Both the position numbers and the translations under genes were made by a program. Shown here piece after piece: positions 30,069 through 43,172 of a stretch of DNA of 64,000 nt. The stretch is from Hemicordylus capensis (taxonomy: Eukaryota > Chordata > Lepidosauria > Squamata > Cordylidae), in assembly GCF_027244095.1 (NCBI RefSeq), contig NC_069660.1:288260863-288324862 (forward strand), read 5' to 3'. The notes under the pieces were generated by a model. That model saw nothing but the letters and a program-made list of their open reading frames with translations. It was not told the origin of the DNA and did not search any database. How positions within the stretch are numbered: position 1 is the first letter of the stretch; every line of letters begins with the position of its first letter.

Positions 30069-30650
30069 TTGAAATAAAATAACACATGCACTGTCAGCTG
30101 CCCCATGTCACAGTATCTGACAAGAAAGAAAGAGAACCTCCAGCTGCCAGACCAGCTGCTGCCAAACACTGTTATCCTTTCCTTTCCAGGAAGTCCACCC
30201 TCCTCAGGTCCTTGCTGTCCATTCTTTCCCATCCTGACCCTCAAGGCACTCTTCTTCCTCCACCATAACCTCCAAATCTCTGCCTCGTTGTGTCTTGCTT
30301 TTCTTCTTTATGATCCTGGCCTTCATTTCTTCTTTGCATTTCTCCCTCCTGTGCATCTCCTTTGCATTTCTACCTCTCCTCTCTGTTTGCAGTGGTTCTG
30401 GTTTTCCATTTTACAGTTTTAAAAACCATTTGTTACGAATCTCTTATGTTTCAGGTGGGAAAAAGTTCCTTTCAAAAATGTCAAGTTAAAAATAGAGAGG
30501 TTATGCACAGAGGTTCTCAAATTCTATTAATGTTAGTTGTGTGCATCTCAGCTGAAGGCTATATTATAGGTTCTCTCTTAATATTTTCAACTAGAACTGT
30601 CTCCCAAATTCCTGTCTGCAGACCCGATACTTGGAGATTTTATATAGTAT

Positions 30651-31225
30651 CTCAGTGGTAGAGCATCTCCTTTGCATGCAGAAGGTCCCAGGTTCAATCC
30701 CTGGCATCTCCAGGTAGGGCTGGGAAAGACTGTATGAAATTAGGAGTGTGCATGAACAGGTGTGTGGCATCCAGAACCTCATGTGCAGAGGCCAGAACCA
30801 AGCCGCTGCTGAGCCAGTGGCTTGGTAAAGGAGGGGGGAGTGCGTTTGGGGCCACACTGGGAGGGTGACCGGTGGCGAGTGCCGACGCCATCAGCCACAC
30901 TGCCTGGTAAGCACCTTTTTTTCCTCTCTCACCACCCCCACCAACTACCCTTTGCCCTTTGAAGGGCCCCCCACCCCCTGTCCTTGTAAAGGGGAATCCT
31001 CACCGGATTCGCCTTCACAAGTAATGGCTGCCCAAACCGCAAGAACCGACTCGATCAAACAGACCCAGCCAGTCAGTTTGGAGCAACCCAGTTTGGGTCA
31101 AGCAGATTTGTATTCAAATCGAACCACATTTTTTGATTCATGCACACCTCTACCTGAAACCTTGGAGAAGCCGCTGCCAGTGGTCTTATAAATGAAGAAG
31201 CTGCTACCAATGGTATAAGGCAGCT
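30651..31225 (+). mobile_element. tRNA-derived SINE type D, split by a hAT
   Basis: CTCAGTGGTAGAGCATCTCC, B box GGTTCAATCCCTGG and GGGCTGGGAAAGACTG, then after the insert CCTGAAACCTTGGAGAAGCC. The insert is 30741-31152. Confidence 0.8.
30741..31152. mobile_element. Non-autonomous hAT, TAGGGATGTGCA-end family, in SINE
   Basis: Ends TAGGAGTGTGCATGAAC / TAGAGGTGTGCATGAATC. The SINE resumes at CCTGAAAC; the left 8-mer TATGAAAT matches it at five of eight places, so the copy is older or the site mutated. Confidence 0.72.
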
Positions 31226-34200
31226 TCAGTTCCTATAATACTTCTTAAACCGTTGTTATGCAGAACCTCTAAGAAAAGAAATCAGCTTTGTTTTGAATAC
31301 TCATATAAATTTAGTTCTAGGCACTCAGATAAGGATTTTTCCAGCCCACTCATGTTCACACATTTTGACAAGGAAATCACCAAGAGACTTTTATCTCTTT
31401 GAAGATCATCTGTTGTCCCTTCCTCATGGTCCCTTCCTCATGATCCCTCAGCACAGTGTTTTCCAGCTAGCGAGTTGCACAACTTAAAATGGTTGTGTAC
31501 ATTTGTGTACAGTTTTTATACAGGTTTTTAAAAAAATAAAATAAAAGTGGACACCATATTGTATATGGGAATTAAATGTGGATTCTGGGTGTGGTTGAGC
31601 ACACCTGATCCAAGAACCTACCATCTCAAGGACAATCTTTCTGTGAAGTGCTGATGGGCCTGTACTTGAGTATTGTCCTTTTTGTGTATCCTGCCTGTTT
31701 TGTCTACTTGATGTCTTGCCAGGGATTTAATAATTTGAAGTAGGAGCTGGCTGTGTCTGTACTCAGCAGCACTAGCTTAGTGGTTCTTGTCAAATCAGCT
31801 GCCTTTCCTCATGGCTGTTTCTCCTGTATTAGTGCTACCCTGTGTCAAGCAACTGAAGCTGACTCCAGCTCAGCTGTTCCACCATTGACTCTTGTCTCCA
31901 GCCAGGACTCTTCGCTGAGCGGCATTTAAAAACATTTCATTGAAGAGACTTGTTGGGAGCCTTGCATTTTACTTCTTGCTGCCAAGTCTGATGAGCAGAG
32001 TGTTGACCACTGGACAAATGATACTACCAACTTTTAAATTATAGATGGCTAACTGGCTGCCCTTAGAGCAATTTTATCAGGCTCCCAACAGGCCTATCAA
32101 ATTTTAATGCAGTAAAAGTTTGTCTGTAGTTCCATATAAGAAGATGGTTTTCAAACTGTGAGTGTGAGACCGCATTTTGAGTTTTTCCAGATTCAATTGT
32201 AGAATAACAATTGAAGGCTGTTGTTTTCTTTTGTTTCCCCTGCTGTGCAAATACGTCTGCTTCTTGGCCGAATGTGAGATCAGCAGATGTTGCCAAGATC
32301 AGCACGTGCACAAGAGTAGGGACTGTGATGAAAAAAGAGAAATAAATGGAAATATTTATACAGGGTTATGCAAGTGAAAGGGCATGAGTTTGTTTACTCT
32401 CCAGTATCGCCTACTCTACTAAATCAGTACTTCCCTTCCCCAATCTTCTGTGAAGGAAAACAAGCAGTGATATTTTGTCTTTGTTGTGAGAAATTAAGGC
32501 TGAGAGTGAGTTTGTTGCCTGAGATGGCGACAAGTGAATCCAGAAATGATGAGCAAAGCAAAGTGCAGAACAGCTGTTCTTCAAGGGATCACACTGATTT
32601 TATTCTAAACTAATGCCAGTCGCTAGTTTGGGTTGCCAACATGCTTAAGTTAAATCAGATGCCATACTGGCTAGTTTTCATGTCTGTTTGATGCAAGTAT
32701 GCAGTGGATTAACCCTGCTATTTTAGTAGCAGTTTGATTCAAGTGTGCAGTGGATTAACCATGGCATCTACTCCCCCATTCACACTTCCAGCAAACCCTT
32801 CAGCCATCTCATCAGTGAGTTTCCCCCATTGGCAGTTCTTGTGCCAAGTTACCAGCAGATCGTTGGACACCAGCACGGCGGCAACATACCCCTGCTGCTG
32901 CCACTGGAGTAGCTCTTTGGGACTGATCTGATCCTCCGGTCTTGAAAGGGGGCTGGCTCCTGCCAGGGGTGTGAGACAAGAAAACAAAAATCTTTAATTT
33001 CCCTTAAAATAAGCTCATTTGTTTTCAGGGGAGGGCTGGGCCTCTGGAAAGGCAAAGAGCAGCCAATGTTCTACTGTTCTGTGTCTCAGGCCTCTACCTT
33101 CTTTTCTTTTTGCAAAGCTCATGTCAAGCAGTGACATCTTCTGGCTGTCTGAGAAACGTTATCAGCATTCCAAATCACAGTTAAAATTTCAGCTACCCAC
33201 AAAGGGAAAACAGAAGGAGAGAACGATAAAGCAAGTAACTGTCTCTAACAGCCAAAGAGTAGGAGGAAGTGCTGGGAAAGAGGGGGTGGGAGGAGGAATG
33301 GAGAGGAAAAGAGGACTTCTTTGGGCACAAATAAATAGAAAGAAACAATGAAGAGAGGGAAAAGAGACCAATATAAGTGCAGAGGGAGAATGGTGACACA
33401 CAGAACCAAAAACTGTTCCCTGTCATTCTGCTTGTCACTTTTGACATCTAGTAATAATAATAAACCCTAGCTATATACACAAAGCCCATGAGTCCATAGA
33501 TTGCTTGCCAAGGCAGAGGCCAGTGTGCACTTCCCTTCAGGCCTTCAGTCTCTAGGCACCCGGCAGAGCAGAATGTGCTTAGTGACAGGAAAGGATGGGA
33601 CCAAGCTCCCCACAGCTGTCCTGGCCGATGGCAAGGCAAGACTTTTCATCATCCCTTGCCGAGATGATGTTCTTGGAAGGGAGGAGGAGCATACTCGGGG
33701 AGTGTTGCTACCTCAGGCTTCAGGAGAGAAACCAGACACAATTTCACCCAGACACAATTTGCAGCCTAAGGGTTTCTCTTGAATCAGTCAATAGGTAATG
33801 TAGTGGCTGTGGAACAGAGCTGTGAAGGAGGAGATTCCTGGTTCCAATTTTTGCTTTGTTGAGAACTCTCTTGGGTGGCCTTAGGTAAGCCTTCATCTCT
33901 CCAGATTAGGACCAAACTAGATGTACGGAGCAACCATTTGTGGTAAAACATATTTGCTCTGTTTGCATATAAAGCAGAGATGGTGGGTTCTCTACTCTTT
34001 TTGCAAAAAGGAGCACACAAGGAAGGGGGTGGGGAGAATAGTCTCTCTCTTGCCTTACTTCACCGTTCTCTGCTCATTTTAAACAGTTTTCCACCAGCCC
34101 AGGTCCAAAAGTGAGCTGAACAGGAAGAACATTGCTTAAAGATACAATGGGTAGCAAAGTGAGGTGGGGCTGATTTCACTCCTTCCCCATAGTATTTCTT

Positions 34201-34349
34201 TTTTGTGTAAATAGTAGACCCACTTGCCAGTGCTTTACATATGGATGGGGCAAAAAACCCCACTTGTTTATCATACCTGCGGTTGCCCCACATCTTTAGT
34301 TTGGCTTTCAGCCTCTCTTGTGCAATGTAGGCATAAAAACAAACAAAAT
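31226..34349. other. No gene seen
   Basis: About 3 kb without a recognised gene or repeat. A near-tandem repeat of about 51 bases (GTGCAGTGGATTAACC units) is at 32690-32762. Confidence 0.5.
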
Positions 34350-34565
34350 AAGAACAGCCCTGCTGGATTGGGCCCAAGGCCTATCTAGTCCAGCATCCTG
34401 TTTCACAGAGTGGCCCACCATATCTGAGAAGCCACAGGCAAGAGGTAAGGGCATGTCCTCTCTCTTGCTCTTTACCTGCAATTGGTATTCAGAGGCATCT
34501 TGCCGCTGAGGCTGGAGGTGGCCTATAGCCACCAGACTAGTAGCCACTGATAGACCTGTCCTCCG
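34350..34565 (-). mobile_element. CR1 LINE 3' UTR fragment
   Basis: AATAAGAACAGCCCTGCTGG to GATAGACCTGTCCTCC, reverse of the CR1 3' end. Confidence 0.83.
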
Positions 34566-34689
34566 GTGCAAAATTTTCAGATAAACCAGAAGGGGACAGA
34601 GTAGAACCAGGAGTAGAGCAGACGGAAACTCATGACAACTGGTCAAAAAGGTCAAATGACAGTAAGGGAGATAGCACATGCCAACGCCA

Positions 34690-37055
34690 GGTAAAATATT
34701 TGGTGTATAGGTGTTTATATACCAGTGCCAGAAGCCTTCAAGCCAAGATGCCCGAGTTGTAGTGCTTCGTTGCTAATGAAAACATAGATATAGTGGGTAT
34801 AACATAAACCTGGTGGAACAGTGAGAACCAGTGGGGCACTTTATTCCTGGGTACAAACTACAGAAAGGACAGGGAGGGGCAGATCGGGGTGGTGGTGGAG
34901 TAGCACAGTATGTTAAAGAAGGGATAAAATCCAGCAAGCTGGGAAACCTAAGAAGACAGGAGTACTCTACAAAATCATTATGGGTGACAATACGAGGACT
35001 GAAAGGAAATGTGTTACTAGGGATGTGCTATTGCCTTCCGAATCAAAACGCTGAAAGTGAACTGGTGTTGTAGAAGCATATCAGAGAAGCATCAAGGAGA
35101 GACTGAGCTGTAATAATGGCTGACTTAAGTTACCTTCACATAGACTGGGCAAGTTCACACGCAAGAGGCCATATTTCTAGACATGCTAAATGACTGTGCT
35201 TTAGAACAGTTGGTTGCTGAACCAACCAGAGAGAAGGTGACCTCAGACTTAATCCTAAGTGGTGCCCAGGACCTGGTATGAGATGTCAGAGTTGTGGAAC
35301 CATTGGGGAACAGTGACCATAGTGTGATACAGTTCAGCTTATATGTGAGTAGAGCATTGCCAAGGAAGTCCAGCACAGATACACTGGACTTAAGAAGAAT
35401 AAACTTCTCAAAAATGAGAGGACTGGAAAAAAGGAAGCTGAAAGGGAAAGTGAGCAGGGTCAAATCACTACAGAAAGTATGGAACTTATTCAAAGCCACA
35501 ATAATAAAGGCTCAGCTGAAATGTATACCAAGAAGGAGGAAAGGTACCACCAAGTTCAGAAGGATGCCAGCATGGCTAACAATTAGAATCAGGGAAGCTA
35601 TAAAAGGGAAGACAACTTCTTTCAGAAAATGTAATTCCTCTCCAGATGAGGAAAGGAACATAAACTCTGGCAAAGGAAATGCAAGGAGACAATAAGGGAT
35701 GCAAAAAGAGAATCTGAGGAGCATATAGCTAGAAGTGGAATAAGAAAAACTTATTTAAATATATCAGAGGGAGGTGGCTGGACTTTTAGATGATGAGGGT
35801 GTGAAAGGGATTATTGAGGAGGATAAGGAGACTGCAGAGAAGCTGAATGAGTTCTTTGCATCTGTCTTCATGGCAGAGGATACTGACCATATGCCAGCTC
35901 CAGAACAGAGCTTCTCAGGCTTGGAGGCTGAAGAACTGGGCCAATTTGAATTGATGAGAGAGGATGTTCTAAACTGTCTTGAAAAACTAAAAATTAACAA
36001 ATTATCAGGGCCAGATGGCATCCACTCAAGAGTTCTGAAGGAACTCAAATGTGAAATTGCTGATCTCCTAGCAAAAATATGTAACTTGTCCCTACAATCA
36101 GGCTCTGAATCAGAGGAATGGAAAGTAACTAATGTAACTCGGATTTTCAAAAAGGGATCCAAGAGGATCCAGGAAACTACAAGGTGGTTAGCTTAACTTC
36201 AGTGCTGGGTAAACTGATGGAAAGCATACTTAAGGACAAAATTGTTAAACATATAGAAGAACAGGCCTTGTTGAAGTAGAACAAGTATGACTTCTGCAAG
36301 GGCAAGTCTTGCCTCACTAACCTTTCTGAGTTATTTGAGAGTGTCAGCAGGCAAGTGGATAAAGGTAATCCGGTTGACATAGTATACTTGGACTTCCAAA
36401 AAGGTTTTGACAAAGTTCCCCACCAAAGGCTCTTAAGTAAACTTAGCAGTCATGGAATAAGGGGACAGGTTCATGTGTGGATTGTTAACGGGTTGAAGAT
36501 TGCGCACAAGCCTGATGTGCGCAAGTGTGTCAGGTATATCCGGTCATTCCAGGACAATGGGGCGGCAGGGAGATATGCTGCCGCCCCGCCAGACCCCTTT
36601 TAAAGTGCAGCACCGGCCAGGGAAACGCAGTGGGAGGGGTAAGAGCATCCTCCCCCACCCTTAAAGGTATCCCCCCACCTTCGAGCCGCCTCCTGCTGGT
36701 TCCGTGCACATCCCTAGGGAGTGGGTGGCAAAATGGCAAATGTGGTTCAGTGTAAGCAAGTGTAAAGTGATGCATATTGGGGCAAAAAACCCTAACTTCA
36801 CATATATGCTGATGGAGTCTGTGGTGTTGATGACTGCCCAAGAGAGAGATCTTGGGGTCATGGTGGTCTGCTTGTTGAAAGTATCCACTCTGTGTGTGGC
36901 AGCTGTGGCGGGGGGGGAAAGCAAATTCCATGCTTGAGATCATTAGAAAGGGGATTGAAAATAAAAATGCTAATATTATAATGCCTTTATGGTGTGGCCA
37001 CATTTTGAATACAGCATGCAGTACTTCCTAAGATATGGTGACCAGAACTGTGTGC
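34690..37055 (+). mobile_element. CR1 LINE with endonuclease and reverse-transcriptase remnants
   Basis: Broken ORF2 on the plus strand. The endonuclease region (about 34700-35400) includes GGGGVAQYVKEGIKSS and GNSDHSVIQF. The RT region (about 35770-36460) includes LSGPDGIHSRVLKEL and VYLDFQKGFDKVPHQRLLSK. It is cut into several frames by stops and frameshifts, so inactive. A hAT remnant interrupts it near 36505-36716. The longest LINE in the window. Confidence 0.9.
36505..36716. mobile_element. hAT remnant (TAGGGATGTGCA-end family) in CR1
   Basis: The right end GTTCCGTGCACATCCCTA is clear and the interior (GGTAAGAGCATCCTCCCCCA) matches 20854-21241. The left terminus is not recognisable, so its start is approximate. 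Confidence 0.65.
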
Positions 37056-37069
37056 CCTTCTCAGTCATT

Positions 37070-37368
37070 GCCCCATGCTTTTTCAGTGCTCTGGCATCTG
37101 CTCCTCTGTTTCCATTGTGACTTTTAGAAGGCAATTAAAAACATGGTTTTTTAACCGAGGCTTTTAGATGTGTGCTATGTTCTGTGTTGCTGCGCTGTAT
37201 ATTGTTGTGTTATGTATATGTTTTAAACTTTTTAATAGATTTGTACTATTTTTTAATATTTATTTGTATTGTTTTAATATATTTGTGTTATTTTAAAGAT
37301 ACTGTAACCCACCTTGGGGTTATTTTAATGAGAGGTGGTATACAAATCTGACAATAAATAAATAACAT
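37070..37368 (+). mobile_element. L2-type LINE 3' end
   Basis: TTTTAGAAGGCAATTAAAAACATGG-type end of ORF2, T-rich UTR, then AACCCACCTTGGGGTTATTT and an AATAAATAAATAA tail. Confidence 0.65.
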
Positions 37369-37504
37369 TTGGGAGATGATCTTGTCTGCATAGACATATC
37401 AGTCCATTATCTTGGAACGATGGGGACTGGGTTGTGAAGATAAATGATGGGGGACCCTAAAGACTGTGTCAAAAACAGCAACAGTCATAATGTGGGGGGA
37501 ATGC

Positions 37505-37685
37505 AGTAAAGTAAAGTTGTGCTGTCAAGTCAGTGTTGACTCCTGACGACCACAGAGCCGTGTGGTTTCGTTGGTAGAATACAGGAGGGGTTTACCAGTG
37601 CCATATCCCGCGCAGTAGGAGAGGATGCCTTTCAGCATCTTCCTATATTGCTGCTGCCCAATATAGGCGTTTCCCATAGTCTGTG
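37505..37685 (-). mobile_element. tRNA-derived SINE, type B, truncated
   Basis: TGCTGTCAAGTCAGTGTTGA to the CTGCTGCCCAATATAGGCGT stretch; the tRNA-like head is missing. Confidence 0.75.
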
Positions 37686-38097
37686 CTTGCTGTGCAAACT
37701 GGCGGCTGCTGTTAAGCTGCCAAGAGGAATGTTTTATGGCTGTGTGCATGAGGCAGGGGAGAAACCTTTTTTGGAATGGCTGTTCTGTATGGCAAACCAC
37801 TGCACAAGAATTGTTTCCCAAACAGAGTTGCCATCATGTGGATTCAGTTCCGTGGGCTGGTCCCATTTGTTGCTTGTGTGAAGAAGGCCCAAGGTCATGG
37901 CACTGTAGGAGAAGCACAGGAATTTGAGAAGAGGAGATTTTCGATCCTCAGTGTTTTGAAACTGCAGCTGCAGAGTTTTGTGTTGTTGTTATTAACCATT
38001 TTAAAATGGCATCTGGAATTGCAGCAGAGAAGAGCTTGCTGTTCATGTAGTGACAGCTCACACGACATGAGCAGCTTGAGTCCCCGTAGAGTTAGAC

Positions 38098-38238
38098 TTC
38101 GTAAGCCTGCTCAACTTAGGGCCCCCAGCTGTCTTTGGACTACAACTTCCATAATCCCCAGCCACAGTGGCCAATAGCCAGGGGTTATAGGATTTGTAGG
38201 CCAACATCTGCAGGAGGGCTGAAGTTGAGCAGCCCTGA
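38098..38238. mobile_element. Palindromic hAT MITE
   Basis: Arms CCTGCTCAACTTAGGGCCCC / CAGGGCTGCTCAACTTCAGC with inner GACTACAACTTCCATAATCC / GGGTTATAGGATTTGTAGGC. Possible duplication AGTTAGAC / AGTTAGAG. Confidence 0.7.
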
Positions 38239-39479
38239 GTTAGAGTGTGGATGTAGAACAGTGACGGGTAGCAACCGAATGAAAGATAGGTGCAAAACAC
38301 CCTGAAGTTGTTCAAGTGAGCACATTGAGAATAGAGGGCAAGTTTTCAATAAGTATTATCAGACATCTTTTGTAATCCCCATAATTGTATGATACCTTTT
38401 TGCATATTCTGTTATTGTTTGACTCTGAATCCATTGCCTTCCAACTCTTTCTCGGTAACCGCCACCAGTGTCTTTGTTGGATGATTGTCCTGGTACCCTC
38501 TCTCTGCATTGTCCAACAGGTAGAATTTTTCTGTGCATAGTTTTGTAGTGTGTTTCAAGCTGGTTCCCAGTTACTGACACTGCACTTCACAGCTAGGAAA
38601 GCAGGCAGAGTGCCAGCAGCTAGCCTGTGTCCCTGAATGCCCTAGCTCAAATTGCCATCATAATATGGATCATGTGAGAGGCAAGATCCTTCATAAACGG
38701 TGTACAGGTGTTTCCTCCTTTTGACTCAACACAGAAGGCTGCAGTTTATGAAAATGTTTATTTGAAGTGTTTGCCTGAAGTGTGGCATTAGTGGAAGTAT
38801 TGCAACTGCAAGAAAAGCTGTATATTTTGAAATTTAATAGTTCAAAGTGTTGATAGGGGAGGGGGGACTTTCAAGTGTGTACCTCTCCAAGCATCTTGCT
38901 TAGTTTTTATTTATTTTTGTTGTTTGTTTTAATGCCGTTTCCATGCATGCATTCATTTATTTATATCTATGTAAACTGCTTTTTGTTGAAAAGTAGTATA
39001 TAAATATTTGTCGTATTCATAGTTCACTAATGATCTGATTTTATGCCCACAGTTTGGTACTCCTTTATTAGGACCAACCCCCCAATATATCACACAATTA
39101 TGAGCAAAGTTTTGAGTTGTCCAGAACCTTGATCTTAAGCACATTTTAGCTGGAAGCAATAGCATGATTTTCCAAGTAAAATATTTGAGAAAAGAGTTCT
39201 TAAAGCAGCATATTGTACATTTCAGCCTATCAGATGTGGAGGATAGGCTGAACTATGGACAATTGAAGCAAAGAATTTGCATTTGGCTTTCCTTTGATAA
39301 TTTGTCAAGGGTCTGGAGGATACATGGATTGTGTCCTTGCCTCTGATTATGAAATATAGAAAAAGTAGGAAGTTCATGTATAAATATAAAGACAAACTCC
39401 CCCCCCCCCACCTTCTAACTTTGCTGGAGCAAAGACATTGGCAGTTTAACAGCTGCCTCACTGTTACTTCTGCTACTGA
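38239..39479. other. No gene seen
   Basis: AT-rich. An L2-like or SINE-like tail is possible near 38960-39010. No coding signal. Confidence 0.5.
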
Positions 39480-39690
39480 TAATATAGTAATCCCTTGCCA
39501 ACCGCTAGGGTTATGTTCCCACAAAACAATGTGGTTGGCAAATTCGTGGTTGGTGAGACGTAGGAATGAACGGGGAACAGGGGGTTAGGGGAACTGCGAT
39601 TGCAAAGACACCTCAAAATAAAGGGGGAAATGCTCAAAAAAATTGCTAAAAATAACCAAAAATCCCTAAATGTCACCAAGAGGAATGAAC
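39480..39690. mobile_element. Possible pogo/Tigger-like MITE remnant
   Basis: TAGTAATCCCTTGCCAACCG and the partly inverted GTTGGCAAATTCGTGGTTGG resemble the ends of small pogo-like elements. The right end is not resolved. Confidence 0.35.
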
Positions 39691-39924
39691 AGATTTACAG
39701 TCTTTATTGCATGGGTAGCTAACCTGCAGCATAGGTGCCACAAGCAAAGCACAGGAGAGTGCATAGCCTTGGTTATGGCATAAGAACTAGGCTTCCAGTG
39801 CTGTGTTGCTTAGTAGGATAGAGACCATCCCTAAGTACAGGAAGCGGCCTTTGTACAGTGGCAAATACTTTGAATTTGACTAGTGACACACTTGCCAAAA
39901 AAAGCTGTCTACCACTGCTCTAAG

Positions 39925-40015
39925 TCACATTAATTATAATTAACAGGTGGGGAACTGGGGCTGAGAGATGGTGACTTGCCCAAGGCCACTCGAGAATCTC
40001 CTTGGCAGAGCTCAG
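39925..40015 (+). mobile_element. MIR/L2-like ancient repeat fragment
   Basis: GGTGGGGAACTGGGGCTGAG ... GACTTGCCCAAGGCCACTC. Confidence 0.5.
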
Positions 40016-40663
40016 TCCCCTTTTTGTCTAATGTTCCTACAGTTCACTCTTGCCATACAAACTGAAAAGCAGGAAGCAGTCTTGAGGTTGTATCTGTACC
40101 ACAAGCTTAAAAAAAAAAAAGTAGGAATAAAAAGGGTAAAGAATCCAGCAAATTTAAAGTTTTACCTATAGATAATAGTCTTGTGACTTTGGTTCATTTC
40201 ACTAAAGTTGCATTCAGTAACGTCTGCATCGTCCTTCCTTCCTGAATCCCTTTATGTCTTCCATAGTTTGTTTCCTGGGTCTGCTGGTGTTGTTTTATCA
40301 GAGTAACGGAAGGGTCCCTTGAGAGAGGCATGGAAGAGGTTTGCTTGTCTTGCTTGCTTCAACTGTTTTCTTTATTGGCAACTGTAATCTACATATTGGG
40401 GAAAGCATGTGCCTATCCTCTGTGGAGGGTGGTTTTGTACAGGCTTATAATCAGCTATTACAATACGGTACAGTGAATATGTACATCAATATTGTACATA
40501 TTAAAACATTTAAACCCTCTTAACTTTAGATACATTTTTGGGACTGTAATGCTGTGATTTTTACTTGCTCTTTGCTTGTGAATTTTTTTTAAAAAAATCT
40601 TTGGTAGGAATTGCTCTAGGAATTGCTGACCGAAGGGCAGTATAAAAATGTTTTAAATAAATC

Positions 40664-40842
40664 ACATAGGAAGCTGCCTTATACGGAGTCATCTTGGCCC
40701 ATCTAGCTCAATATTATCTACTCTGACTGGCAATGGGTCTCTAGGATTTCAGACAGGAGCCTTTCCCAGCCCAGCCAGGGATTGAACCTGGGACCTTCTG
40801 TGTGTAGAGCAGCTACTCCACCACTAAGCTACAGGCCCATCT
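40664..40842 (-). mobile_element. tRNA-derived SINE, type D
   Basis: TAGGAAGCTGCCTTATACGG to GGGATTGAACCTGGGACCTT and the tRNA-like CACTAAGCTAC; preceded by an L2-like AAATAAAT tail. Confidence 0.75.
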
Positions 40843-42058
40843 GCAAATTATTAAACTACTCTCGAGACTACTTAAACACACACCTTTTACAAGCGCAAGA
40901 ATTCTAAAAAAACAAAGGCAACGTGTAAAGTGGCAGGAACAAATGCATTACTTAGAGTAAACAAGATGTTACTGTCTAAGAAATGTGCTGATATTAAGAA
41001 AAAAGCATCATGACAGGATCTATCTTAACTACACACACAATGGCTGCGCAGCTCCAAGCGGCTGCGCAGCTCCAAAGCTCATCTTTCTTAGGCTAACATC
41101 ATCAGATATGAAATGCAAGCGGGATATCTCAGGTTGAGACTGGCTTGTGTTGAAAGATTTGGTGAAGTGGCAAAATAGGAGGATTCAGCCATAATAATGA
41201 CTTACGTAAGGCGTATTGATTGTCTTATATTTATGATTTCAGATACAAAATATATTTCATTGCAGAGCATCACTATATAAATGATTAAAGGGGCTGCTGT
41301 GTTGTTGGTAACCAGGGGGCATATTGCACTTCAAACTGGAAAATATCTGTTCTACAGCTATTTTTCCGTGGGGCAAAAAGCAAGCTCTGTCTGTGGGGGA
41401 CAATTTGGATTAGGAAAATGTGGAAGCAAAGAGTTAAAACACTCCTTGTGCCTTCTTATATTCTGAAGAAAATGGCACCCCAACCCATTTCAGTTTTAAG
41501 TCCGGAGATCAGACTTTTGAATTTTGAGTTTTAAGTCCGGAGATCAGGCTTTTGAATTGAATAAAGTAAACAAGTAAACTATGACCTCTAGTGGACACTT
41601 GTTGGCAATCATGCTAACATCTAAGTCAGGTGAAACGTGAGAGATTCTGCAGCATCTAATAGTGGGTGAAGAAAGGGAGATTTATTTGCAGAAACAATAA
41701 TTTGGGTTGGATTGAAAGAGCAAGCTCAGAAGGTATGAAAAGGCACTTTCCTAAGCATTCATGGAGATGGAATGCAAAAGTATAATTTTTACAAAAATGT
41801 TCCCACTGTATTCAGGACTGTACACTGGCGCTGCTGTTTCTCTGGAATCAAAATGTTTCTCTGGAAACATTAAACTACTTCCCCAAATTTAGTGATAAGT
41901 AGTAAGAATCTAGCCGAAATACTTTCAGATACAAGGGGAAATGTGCACAGTAACTGGAAGTTGCTTTGTTTAAAAGGTTTGATTGGAACTTTAATCATGT
42001 CACACCCGTTAGGGCTTTTCCAGATGAACAATTCTTATTGCAGTAAATCAATCAAGAT
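40843..42058. other. No gene seen; small tandem duplications
   Basis: A duplicated 18-mer (GGCTGCGCAGCTCCAA) is at 41041-41077, and a duplicated unit of about 35 bases (GTTTTAAGTCCGGAGATCAG) at 41490-41560. Confidence 0.55.
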
Positions 42059-42293
42059 CAAGAGCCCCTGGTGGCGCAGTGGTAAAACTGCTGCCCTGTA
42101 ACCAGAAGGTTACAAGTTCAATCCTGACCAGGGGCTCAAGGTTGACTCAGCCTTCCATCCTTTCGAGGTCGGTAAAATGAGTACCCAGAATGTTGGGGGC
42201 AATATGCTAAATCATTGTAAACCGCTTAGAGAGCTCCGGCTATAAAGCGGTATATAAATGTAAGTGCTATTGCTATTGCTAAATGCACAGTTG
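42059..42293 (+). mobile_element. Sauria-type SINE with BovB-like tail
   Basis: tRNA-like head GCCCCTGGTGGCGCAGTGGT, B-box region GGTTACAAGTTCAATCC, then GGTTGACTCAGCCTTCCATC and GTAAACCGCTTAGAGAG, ending in the 3' tail TAAGTGCTATTGCTATTGCT. This is the classic squamate SINE layout and the best lineage marker in the window. Confidence 0.88.
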
Positions 42294-42829
42294 TTGCTCA
42301 AGTCTTGTCAACAATACTGTGCTGTTTAGGGATAATTGCACTTCCCATATAGTAGATGCACTGTACTAGAAGTAATCACAGCAATGTATGTGTGGAATAT
42401 AGTTCAAGTATCATAACTCTGTAAAGGCAAGATTGGGTGTATTGAGGTGGGTTTTCCCCCCCATTGGTAACTGAAGCACTGATTTGTCCTGTAAGTGCAA
42501 TTTCTCAAAGACTGAACCAAAGTTCTAGCTATGGAGGCACTGGCTGGCATCTTCACAAATTCAGTGAAGACCTTAGGAAGGTCTGTGGGGACATGTGCTG
42601 TTGTGCAAGAGGGACGATACTTCCCAGTGCTACTGGTGCTTTGAAGTGCTCTGTAAGTTCAGAAACATGTTAATCAGATATACAATCATGTGTAGATAAA
42701 TATTAATTTCAAGTGAGTTTGCTGTAAGGTGAATGCAGAAGAATCCTGGAGACTTTGATTAGACAAAGTAGTACACGGAGGAAAGGGACTGAAGAAATAC
42801 TAACTAGAAGTGTATGCAGCTTATGTCTG

Positions 42830-43172
42830 GGTTACCTGAGAGTGCCTTTTTCTGCAAGATCCCCCACTGCTCATTGACATCATTGGGAGAGGTCCATCTT
42901 CGAGTGCCCCCAGTTTGTCTGGTGGAGACTAGGGATTGGGCCTTCTCAGTAGCCAACCCTAGGTTATGGAACGTACTCCCCGTGGGAATAAGGTTTATCA
43001 TCCCTGCTGGAGGCCTTCAAGAGAGCCATAAAGACCTATCTTTTCAGCTTGGCTTTTTAATAGTATTTAAGTAGCTTTAATGGTTTTTTAAAATGAGTTT
43101 TATATCATAATTGTTTATTATGAACTGCCCTGAGCTATTGTTGGATAGGCAGTATATAAATTAAATAAGTAT
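42830..43172 (+). mobile_element. L2-type LINE 3' end
   Basis: C-terminal ORF2 remnant with DWAFSVANPRLWNVLP, then 3' UTR and the CCCTGAGCTATTGTTGGATA tail. Confidence 0.75.

Noticed and set aside
34831-36603. A host gene from the 80-140-codon frames at 34.8-36.6 kb
   Set aside because: The peptides are CR1 endonuclease and reverse-transcriptase blocks in several broken frames.
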